Positions 1 to 5,376 of a DNA stretch of 14,149 nucleotides are shown piece after piece. Made by a program: the position numbers and the translations under genes. The notes beneath the pieces were generated by a model. It worked only from the letters and a program-made list of their open reading frames with translations. It searched no databases and was not told the DNA's origin. Position 1 is the stretch's first letter; the number at the start of each line of letters is the position of its first letter. Origin of the DNA: Sporomusaceae bacterium (GTDB taxonomy: Bacteria; Bacillota; Negativicutes; DSM-13327); the NCBI GenBank assembly GCA_027492445.1, contig JAPUES010000131.1, forward strand, positions 1-14,149, in the 5' to 3' direction.

Positions 1-83
1 TTCATCATTTCAGCGAATTCTTCAGGAAATGTAATAAAGATATTTTTGGTTATATACAATTGAATGAAACACATAATCATCAT
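1..83 (-). CDS. Possible 5' end of an unidentified gene, cut by the left edge
   Basis: On the minus strand an ATG at 83 opens a frame that stays open to the window edge (27 codons plus 2 bases). It is preceded by a strong ribosome binding site, AGAGGAG at 97-91, with a 7-base spacer. The visible residues begin MMIMCFIQLYITKN and continue with a mixed hydrophobic and acidic stretch (FPEEFAEMM). I do not recognise the family, and no domain can be named from 27 residues. ATG at 80 is an alternative start; ATG at 88 is followed at once by a stop. The start signal is the only real support, so this could be chance. Confidence 0.35.
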   Translation of the reverse strand, partial: MMIMCFIQLYITKNIFITFPEEFAEMM

Positions 84-322
84 CACATCACTCCTCTTCC
101 TATTGATAATCTTGAAAGGGTTATATAATGGATAATACTAGCTTAGTTCGACAAAAAGGAGAGAAAACCTTCTCAAAAAACTGAATTAATTGAAAATTCT
201 AAAATAAAATTAATCCTACAATGTTCATTTAATGAGAGGTTTTTTCGTTTTTGAGCAGAAGTAGTAATAGGATTGAAAAAAATTGTGAATACGGAAACGT
301 AGAAAGAGTGTAGGAGAGTAGT
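84..322. other. Intergenic region with no clear gene
   Basis: This AT-rich gap lies between the possible minus-strand gene at the left edge and the NERD gene, so it should carry both promoters. I could not pick a convincing -35/-10 pair on either strand. A small perfect hairpin (GAGAA-aacc-TTCTC, 162-175) lacks a U-run on the correct side to be a terminator. AAAACCTTCTC (166-176) is nearly complementary to GAGAGGTTTT (231-240) across a loop of about 54 bases, which is weak. An 18-codon frame at 128-184 has no good ribosome binding site and is probably noise. Confidence 0.4.
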
Positions 323-1048
323 ATGGCTCAGTTTCATGAAGGGAAAAATAATTTAGGTACAAAAGCCAATAAAAGTTTAATGCTTGGAATTACATTTTTA
401 CTAGTAGTAATTGCGTCTTTTTATATTGTATTTATCCATCAGGTTAAGGTCGATCGCTGGTATTACGTGTTGCCGATTATGCTATTTATGGTACTAGCGG
501 GTTATTTTATTAAGCGAGGGGCCATTTTTCGCTTCGGCGCGAAAGGGGAACTTTCAGGGTTGACCCAAGCTCTACATCTTCCTGAGGGATATCATGTCTT
601 CACAAATGTCACCATTTCTTATCAAAACTATAGTCAGGAAACAGATTTGATTATTGTGGGCATGAAGGGCGTATATATTGTGGAAGTGAAAAACCATAAT
701 GGGAAGATTATTGGTGATGCTGAGGACTCCCAATGGATGCAACATAAAACCGGGCGTGGTGGCGGCCGATATTCTAAAAAAATAAACAATCCTGTTAAAC
801 AAGTAAAGGGACAGGTATATAAACTATCTAAATTTCTTAAGGAAAATGGCATTAATGTTTGGGTAGAAGGAATTGTATTATTTACGAATGAGGATGTAAC
901 TGTCAATGTGCAGAATAGTAGTGTTCCCATACTCTTTCCGGCCAAGCGCCTAAGCCATTATATTTTGGCCTGCAAAAATCGGCAATATTTGAATAAGGCT
1001 CTCATTAATAAGGTTGTTGCCATGTTAGCAGCAGTGCAGGAGGAGTAA
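323..1048 (+). CDS. Membrane-anchored NERD-domain protein (nuclease-related)
   Basis: This 241-residue protein has two hydrophobic segments near the N-terminus (about 18-38 and 47-63), then a NERD domain (about 72-200). The NERD signature is visible: G75-E76 at the start of the domain, D108 in ETDLIIVG, the E121-V-K123 triad in YIVEVKNHNG, and the later NPVKQVKGQ segment with Q160. These acidic and lysine residues match the catalytic layout of restriction-endonuclease-like folds. NERD proteins are predicted DNA-processing enzymes, but their substrates are mostly unknown, so nuclease activity is inferred. The hydrophobic N-terminus suggests membrane attachment with the domain in the cytoplasm. 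AGGAGAG precedes the ATG. The stop is 5 bases before the citXG start, and that gene's ribosome binding site lies inside this gene's last codons, so the two are probably translationally coupled. No functional link to citXG is known to me. Confidence 0.85.
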   Translation: MAQFHEGKNNLGTKANKSLMLGITFLLVVIASFYIVFIHQVKVDRWYYVLPIMLFMVLAGYFIKRGAIFRFGAKGELSGLTQALHLPEGYHVFTNVTISYQNYSQETDLIIVGMKGVYIVEVKNHNGKIIGDAEDSQWMQHKTGRGGGRYSKKINNPVKQVKGQVYKLSKFLKENGINVWVEGIVLFTNEDVTVNVQNSSVPILFPAKRLSHYILACKNRQYLNKALINKVVAMLAAVQEE

Positions 1049-1053
1049 CTGCT

Positions 1054-2442
1054 ATGAAAAATAGTAAAATAAAGAAGCTCCTATCATTAGAAGACGTATT
1101 AGCTGGGAAAGAAGCAAGGCAGCTTCGCCAACAAAATTTTAAAGAAAAGTATGAAACAACAATTGTTAGTATTACGGTGAATATGCCAGGGCCGGTAAAA
1201 GATATGCCCATACTAGGAAGGCTCAGGGATTATGCTCTAAAGGAACTTAAACAGGCACTACATGTTGTGGCGGTAGAGGAAATTAATGTAGCAACAGGAC
1301 CTGAGGCTTTAGTGGCAGTAGATGCTGATGGTTGGCTTGTTAAAAATATAGGCATCAAGATTGAGGAAGGATATTCTTTTTCTCGGTTACTCGATATTGA
1401 TGTTTTTAGTGCCGATGGCTATCTTCTGTCACGGCGGGAAAAGGGGCAAGGACGAGGGTGCTTTGTCTGCGGTGGGGAAACAATAGTGTGCATGCGAGAA
1501 CAACAACATAGCCAAAAGGATGTAGCACTTGCCGTAGAGGGAATGTTAAATCAATTTAGGGCTTACGAAACGAGACAAGTCTCTCCTTGCGCTGAAAAAC
1601 TCGGTGCTTTGGCCCTAGAGTCCATGTTATTTGAAGTGACCTGCACTCCTGCGCCAGGGTTAGTGGATCGTAGGAATAATGGTGCTCATCACGATATGGA
1701 TTTTTATAGCTTTATGACAAGTTCGTCCGCCCTTGCTATGACTATGGCCAGGTGTGCTCAGGCTGGTATTTTACATGATGAGCTAGCTTCTTTGCTGCCT
1801 GTACTGCGCATCATAGGTTTAGCAGGGGAAAAGGCAATGTTTACGGCGACAAAAGGGGTGAACACGCAAAAAGGTTTACTCTTTCTACTTGGAATTATGG
1901 TGGGCGCTACAGGTTGGTTGCTAGGGAGAGGGAAAATAATATCACCAGATAACGTGCTAGAGATAGCTGCAGAAATGGTCACAGGAATTGTCGAGCGGGA
2001 ACTTATGAGTGCAGCTGATAAACCAAAAGAATCGCTAACAGCTGGGGAGGCTTTATACCTCACTTATGGTATTAAGGGGATTCGCGGAGAATTAGCAGCA
2101 GGGTTACCTGCAGTGAAGGAAAAGGCCCTGCCGGCACTACAGGAAGCTTTACAGAAGGGGATGTCCGTTAATGATGCTTTAGTACAGACGCTTTTGGTTC
2201 TCATGACCTGCGTCGATGATACGACAGTGATGCATCGCCATCATCCTGATAAAATGCGAGTATGGGTACGAGAGAAGGTTCAAGATGTACTAGCTGTAGG
2301 CGGTATGGAACAGGCAGAAGGAAAAAAAAGATGCGAAGATTTGGATGAAGAATTTATCAATCATAATGTTAGCCCAGGCGGTGTAGCTGATTTATTAGCA
2401 GTGACATGGTTTTTACAAAAATTAATTATTGAGGAATTTTAA
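1054..2442 (+). CDS. citXG: CitXG fusion: citrate lyase prosthetic-group transferase and synthase
   Basis: This 462-residue protein joins two enzymes of citrate lyase maturation. The N-terminal part (about 5-175) resembles CitX, which transfers the phosphoribosyl-dephospho-CoA group to the apo acyl carrier subunit CitD (motif GRGCFVCGG, residues 133-141). The C-terminal part (about 180-462) resembles CitG, which makes triphosphoribosyl-dephospho-CoA from dephospho-CoA and ATP. CitG signatures are TPAPGLVDRRNNGAHHDMD (198-216), TKGVNTQKG (266-274), DDTTVMHRHHP (388-398) and NHNVSPGGVADLLA (436-449). Length fits the known CitXG fusion. AGGAGGAG lies 8 bases before the ATG, overlapping the end of the NERD gene. 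No citrate lyase (citCDEF), citrate transporter or oxaloacetate decarboxylase gene is visible in the window, so the substrate protein must be encoded elsewhere. Both halves look intact. Confidence 0.92.
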   Translation: MKNSKIKKLLSLEDVLAGKEARQLRQQNFKEKYETTIVSITVNMPGPVKDMPILGRLRDYALKELKQALHVVAVEEINVATGPEALVAVDADGWLVKNIGIKIEEGYSFSRLLDIDVFSADGYLLSRREKGQGRGCFVCGGETIVCMREQQHSQKDVALAVEGMLNQFRAYETRQVSPCAEKLGALALESMLFEVTCTPAPGLVDRRNNGAHHDMDFYSFMTSSSALAMTMARCAQAGILHDELASLLPVLRIIGLAGEKAMFTATKGVNTQKGLLFLLGIMVGATGWLLGRGKIISPDNVLEIAAEMVTGIVERELMSAADKPKESLTAGEALYLTYGIKGIRGELAAGLPAVKEKALPALQEALQKGMSVNDALVQTLLVLMTCVDDTTVMHRHHPDKMRVWVREKVQDVLAVGGMEQAEGKKRCEDLDEEFINHNVSPGGVADLLAVTWFLQKLIIEEF

Positions 2443-2457
2443 TAGAATAAGAAAATT

Positions 2458-2491
2458 TTGACTTTTATCTTATAGTCTTTTATGTTATACT
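2458..2491 (+). promoter_or_regulatory. Extended -10 promoter for the structured RNA and SemiSWEET
   Basis: TG at 2483-2484, one base, then TATACT at 2486-2491 make a good extended -10 element, predicting a start near 2498. A TTGACT at 2458-2463 resembles a -35 box, but its spacing of 22 bases is too long, so the extended -10 probably carries the promoter. It lies 40 bases past the citXG stop. The predicted start falls 4-5 bases before the first stem of the RNA element, which supports both calls. Confidence 0.6.
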
Positions 2492-2497
2492 CATTCA

Positions 2498-2611
2498 TGA
2501 AGCAACGGAGCAAATAATCACTTAGAGTTAGGGTGGACGCTAAGTGATGTTGGGGGAGCTCCGTTGCCCCGAATATTAAATTAATAAATCTCGCATTAGC
2601 GGGATTTTTTT
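2498..2611 (+). ncRNA. Candidate cis-regulatory structured RNA upstream of SemiSWEET
   Basis: The sequence folds into two perfect nested helices. The outer one is GCAACGGAGC (2502-2511) with GCTCCGTTGC (2558-2567); the inner one is ATCACTTAG (2517-2525) with CTAAGTGAT (2540-2548). They are separated by an asymmetric internal loop, AAATA on the 5' side and GTTGGGGGA on the 3' side. The apical loop is 14 bases (2526-2539, AGTTAGGGTGGACG). CCCC at 2567-2570 could pair with GGGG at 2552-2555 as an alternative fold. An intrinsic terminator follows at 2586-2611. CGCTAA (2538-2543), in the apical loop and inner helix, is complementary to TTAGCG (2596-2601) in the terminator; allowing one bulge, the pairing extends to 8 bp. 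This is a plausible antiterminator. The layout of promoter, aptamer-like fold, terminator and gene suggests a riboswitch or other attenuator, though a standalone small RNA is possible. I could not match it to a known class. Confidence 0.55.
2586..2611 (+). terminator. Intrinsic terminator before the SemiSWEET gene
   Basis: AAATCTCGC (2586-2594) and GCGGGATTT (2599-2607) form a 9-bp stem with one G-T wobble around an ATTA tetraloop, and seven T bases run from 2605 to 2611. It ends 31 bases before the SemiSWEET start, on the coding strand. It would therefore stop transcription before the gene unless bypassed, which is the usual position of an attenuator. It also covers the TTG at 2610, which argues against that upstream start for SemiSWEET. 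Confidence 0.8.
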
Positions 2612-2642
2612 GTATTTTTATATTGCAAAGGAGGTTTTGGAG

Positions 2643-2915
2643 TTGGTTGAAATAATTGGAATGGTTGCTGGGGTTTTGACAACATGTGCCTTTTTCCCTC
2701 AGGTGGTAAAAACGGTAAGATCCAGATCTACAGATGATCTATCCTGGACGTGGCTTTTGATGACGATTTGTGGTGTCTTTCTGTGGTTAGTGTATGGCGT
2801 GTACATTAACAGTGTTTCCTTAGTCGTTGCCAATGCGGTAACCTTTCTATCGGTTATTGTACTTTTTAGGGTAAAGTATAATAACTACTGTAAGATGAAA
2901 AATAGCCTATCCTAA
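2643..2915 (+). CDS. SemiSWEET-type PQ-loop sugar transporter
   Basis: The 90-residue protein has three predicted transmembrane helices (about 3-22, 36-54, 58-76), the size and topology of bacterial SemiSWEET proteins. These work as homodimers that move sugars across the cytoplasmic membrane by facilitated diffusion. The PQ motif is at P19-Q20 in TTCAFFPQVVKTVRSRST. The TDDLSW turn into helix 2 (30-35) and the conserved Asn64 in VVANAVTF are also typical. The start was placed at TTG 2643 because AAAGGAGG (2627-2634) sits 8 bases upstream. The longer frame from TTG 2610 would begin inside the terminator T-run and contain this ribosome binding site. The structured RNA element upstream probably controls expression. 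The last three codons lie in the large palindrome shared with the convergent reductase gene. The transported substrate cannot be read from the sequence. Confidence 0.88.
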   Translation: MVEIIGMVAGVLTTCAFFPQVVKTVRSRSTDDLSWTWLLMTICGVFLWLVYGVYINSVSLVVANAVTFLSVIVLFRVKYNNYCKMKNSLS

Positions 2916-2962
2916 CAGTAAAGAGCACTTGCAGCTGCAAGTGCTCTTTACTGTTAGGATAG
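2907..2962. terminator. Perfect 56-bp palindrome, bidirectional terminator between convergent genes
   Basis: Each arm is 28 bases with no mismatch and no spacer; the centre lies between 2934 and 2935 (TTGCAG|CTGCAA). The core, AAAGAGCACTTGC paired with its complement and ending in TTT, looks like a normal bidirectional intrinsic terminator. The arms extend further than needed, through the stop codons of both flanking genes. Each coding region ends in the same CTATCCTAA (Leu-Ser-stop), read from opposite strands. The perfect extension into both coding ends is unusual. Confidence 0.85.
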
Positions 2963-3619
2963 ATAGTTGACAGGGATTATTTCGTTGATAAATTCACTCC
3001 AGCCTAGGCGATCAATGGTTTCACCTAAACGTTCTTTCTTTTGTCCATGTTTGCGGTAATAAACTAATATAGAATGTATTATCGGAGAAACTTCTTCGGA
3101 AGGGACGTTTTTAGCGATGACTTTAGCAACTTGCGCTTTTAGTCCTGAACTACCGCCAACAGCTAAAACATAGCCCTTAGTTGTGCCATACATGCCAATA
3201 TCCTTCACAAGAGGTTCAGCGCAGCAGTTTGGGCAACCACTCACGCCGATGCGTAGCTTGCCTGGTAATTCTTGACCGAAAAACTCTTTATCTAGTGTTA
3301 GTCCTAAGGGTGTGCTGTCTTGTAAGGCCCGAGGGCAATTGGGTTTTCCAGGGCAAAAAGAAACGGAGCGCACTGCTTTAGCAATGAAGGATTCACCTTG
3401 GCAACCTAGCTCTGTAATGGCTTTTTCTCCATCTGCTAAAGTAAGACCGATGATAGTAATGGCATTACCAACTATTTTGAGGGATCCCCCGTATTGGTCG
3501 GCGATGTCAGCGATTTGGCGAAGTTGTTTTGAGGTAGTTAAGCCGCCAGGAATATGAGGAGTAACAGGAAATTTAATTCGTTTATTTAGGAAAGGAATAG
3601 CAGCTAAGGGTAGTGTCAT
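2954..3619 (-). CDS. Small siroheme/4Fe-4S sulfite or nitrite reductase-like protein
   Basis: This 221-residue protein has the nitrite/sulfite reductase half-domain in its N-terminal part (about 1-70; FPVTPHIPGGLTTSKQLRQIADIADQYG) followed by the siroheme and 4Fe-4S binding domain. The four cluster ligands are present as C89-x5-C95 (CPGKPNC) and C129-x3-C133 (CPNCC). It is less than half the length of assimilatory sulfite or nitrite reductases. It corresponds to the small single-module reductases found in anaerobes, whose physiological substrate is often uncertain. The ATG has AAGGAGG 6 bases upstream. The gene stands alone, convergent with SemiSWEET and divergent from the sensor HD-GYP gene. 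A Crp/Fnr-type operator lies upstream at an activating distance, suggesting control by redox, nitrosative or anaerobic signals. Sulfite, nitrite or a detoxification role all remain possible. Confidence 0.85.
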   Translation of the reverse strand: MTLPLAAIPFLNKRIKFPVTPHIPGGLTTSKQLRQIADIADQYGGSLKIVGNAITIIGLTLADGEKAITELGCQGESFIAKAVRSVSFCPGKPNCPRALQDSTPLGLTLDKEFFGQELPGKLRIGVSGCPNCCAEPLVKDIGMYGTTKGYVLAVGGSSGLKAQVAKVIAKNVPSEEVSPIIHSILVYYRKHGQKKERLGETIDRLGWSEFINEIIPVNYLS

Positions 3620-3658
3620 GATAAGCCTCCTTAGGTTATATCTCGCTGGTTCTTTTTA

Positions 3659-3700
3659 AGTATAAAGTTTTTGCCGGTAATGTATGTGAGTTAAATCACA
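3659..3700 (-). promoter_or_regulatory. Crp/Fnr-family operator and promoter of the reductase gene
   Basis: A perfect TGTGA-N6-TCACA dyad (plus strand 3685-3700, spacer GTTAAA) lies upstream of the reductase gene. On the minus strand TATACT at 3664-3659 is a good -10 box and predicts a start near 3652. The dyad centre (3692.5) then falls at about -40.5 to -41.5, the class II activator position of Crp and Fnr proteins, and there is no good -35 box, as expected for an activated promoter. The half-site matches those of Crp and HcpR more than the TTGAT half-site of Fnr. The regulator is not in the window. The site might also affect the divergent gene at 3843. Confidence 0.7.
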
Positions 3701-3842
3701 AAAAAATAAAAAGGAAACTTCATTTTAGAAAGGTTAGGAGGTATAGCCGATAAATGTGGCGAATGTAAACAAGAAATTAATAGAATATTGCTACGATTTT
3801 GCAAAAGTAAAATAGATAGGAATGATATGGAGGTTTACGATA

Positions 3843-5351
3843 GTGTTTTCAATTATAAAAGTAAGTATAATGCTATTTTGTATATCTCTCATGTGTCAAC
3901 CAGCGTGGGCAAATGACTATGAGCAGCAGCAAGTGAATTCTAAAACATACATAGCTGTCGGTGATAATACATATCCCCCTTTGATATACATAAATAATAA
4001 AGGGCAACAAGAGGGTTATGATATTGACTTTATGAGTCTATTAGAAAAGGAAAGTGGCAGTCGTTTTAATATTTCTCTTATGGAATGGTATAATGCCAAG
4101 CAAGATATAGCCGTAGGAAGAGCAGATATATTAATTGGCGTGGTTAAGACGCCTGAACGGTCCAACTTTTTGGATTTTACGGAGCCTTATTTAGAAACAC
4201 GTACGGTTATTTTTGTTTCTAAAGAAAATTTTGCAATTAAAGAGCTGGAAGACTTGAAAAACTATCGAGTGGGTGTGCAAAAGGGCGATATGGGAGAAAA
4301 TTTAATAACCGGCTATAGTACTCCGATTCAATATACCAATCAAAAATCAGCTCTCCTCGCCTTAGCAGAAGGTAGAGTGGATGCAGTAGCCGGTAATTAC
4401 TTTACGGGAATGTATTGGATTAATACCTATAACTGGCGAGACAGCATCAAAGTAGTAGGTCGTCCATTAGCAGTAAATGAATATTGCCTAGGAGTCAAAA
4501 AGGGTGATGCCGAGTTATTGCTGACGCTGAATAAGTCCATCCAATCTCTTAAGGACAAAGGTCAACTCGCCCAATTACAGGACAAGTGGTTTGGAGAAAA
4601 CTATTTTTCCAATTCCTTTCTTTATAGCCGTCGTTTTTGGGAATTTGTTTCATGGTTCTTACTAGCGGTAGTCGCTGTAATTGGGGTAGGAATATTATTT
4701 GTTTATTCTTTGCGGCGCAAAGTGCAGTTAGCAACTAAACAATTACGTGAAGCCAATCAGCAACTTGCTGGTGCTTATGAAATAACAATTCGAGCTTTTT
4801 TTAATGCTCTTGAAAAAAGGGAAAGTGGTACTGCTAGGCATTCCTTTGTTGTGAATAGTATTTCCCTGGAAATTGGACGAGAAATGAAGCTGTCCGAGAC
4901 TGAGCTTTTGCACTTGACTTGGGGTACATTGCTCCACGATATCGGAAAGTTAGCTATTAGCGATGAAATTTTATTGAAAAAGGGGAAACTAACAGACGAA
5001 GAATATGAGGATATTAAACGCCATCCTCAAATTGGCTATGATATTTTACAGGGGGCCGATTATTTACAAGAAGCAGCACAAATAACCTTATATCATCAAG
5101 AAAGATATGATGGCAAGGGTTATCCCCATGGTCTAGCTGGAGAAAATATCCCCTTGTTGGCAAGAATTTGTACGGTAGCAGATGCCTTTGAAGCCATGGT
5201 TGCTAATAGGCCGTATCGTAAGGGACTACATTGGCGAGAGGCCTTAGAGGAAATCATTAAACATAGCGGTTCGCAATTTGATCCTCATATTGTAGCAATC
5301 TTTATAAAGTTAGATCATGAAAAAATGATGGAATCCTGTGAAAGAGAATAA
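3843..5351 (+). CDS. Sensor c-di-GMP phosphodiesterase: SBP_bac_3 domain fused to HD-GYP
   Basis: The 502-residue protein starts with a signal peptide (about 1-23, ending QPAWA). A periplasmic solute-binding domain of the amino-acid ABC type follows (about 35-255; VGDNTYPPLIYINNKGQQEGYDIDF, then DFTEPYLETR). Next are a transmembrane helix (about 266-289), a short coiled linker and a cytoplasmic HD-GYP domain (about 330-495). HD-GYP motifs present are HDIGK (His365-Asp366), the His of RHPQIG (394), and ERYDGKGYP with GYP at 426-428. The usual HHE triad reads HQE (418-420), so one metal-ligand His is Gln. The protein probably senses a small ligand outside the membrane and adjusts c-di-GMP hydrolysis inside. 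GTG 3843 was chosen because TGGAGG (3828-3833) sits 9 bases upstream; ATG 3822 lacks a usable site and would add seven residues. The gene stands alone, and its stop is 17 bases from the convergent gerC stop. Confidence 0.88.
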   Translation: MFSIIKVSIMLFCISLMCQPAWANDYEQQQVNSKTYIAVGDNTYPPLIYINNKGQQEGYDIDFMSLLEKESGSRFNISLMEWYNAKQDIAVGRADILIGVVKTPERSNFLDFTEPYLETRTVIFVSKENFAIKELEDLKNYRVGVQKGDMGENLITGYSTPIQYTNQKSALLALAEGRVDAVAGNYFTGMYWINTYNWRDSIKVVGRPLAVNEYCLGVKKGDAELLLTLNKSIQSLKDKGQLAQLQDKWFGENYFSNSFLYSRRFWEFVSWFLLAVVAVIGVGILFVYSLRRKVQLATKQLREANQQLAGAYEITIRAFFNALEKRESGTARHSFVVNSISLEIGREMKLSETELLHLTWGTLLHDIGKLAISDEILLKKGKLTDEEYEDIKRHPQIGYDILQGADYLQEAAQITLYHQERYDGKGYPHGLAGENIPLLARICTVADAFEAMVANRPYRKGLHWREALEEIIKHSGSQFDPHIVAIFIKLDHEKMMESCERE

Positions 5352-5352
5352 T

Positions 5353-5376
5353 AAAAGTATGAATAAATTTACTTTT
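5353..5376. terminator. Weak AT-only hairpin between convergent genes
   Basis: AAAAGTA (5353-5359) and TACTTTT (5370-5376) form a 7-bp stem with a 10-base loop between the HD-GYP gene and gerC stops, overlapping the end of gerC. The stem has a single G-C pair, and neither side has a long T-run. It is the only candidate terminator in this 17-base gap and may be inefficient, allowing overlapping transcripts. Confidence 0.3.

Noticed and set aside
162..182. Hairpin GAGAA-aacc-TTCTC as a terminator
   Set aside because: The stem is only 5 bp and is followed by A bases on the plus strand. On the minus strand the T-run comes before the stem, not after it.
128..184. 18-codon plus-strand frame (MDNTSLVRQKG...)
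   Set aside because: There is no good ribosome binding site, no similarity I recognise, and a short AT-rich frame is expected by chance.
2528..2550. T-box riboswitch, because of AGGGTGG followed by a terminator
   Set aside because: The full T-box core (GGGTGGNACCGCG) is not present: GGACGC follows instead. The predicted transcript has only about 30 bases before it, far too short for the stem I and specifier region.
2610..2642. Longer SemiSWEET start at TTG 2610
   Set aside because: It lies in the terminator T-run, has no ribosome binding site of its own, and would encode the AAAGGAGG that serves TTG 2643.
3739..3768. AGGAGG followed by a tiny frame (MWRM) upstream of the HD-GYP gene
   Set aside because: The spacer to the ATG is about 12 bases and the peptide is four residues; nothing suggests a leader peptide.
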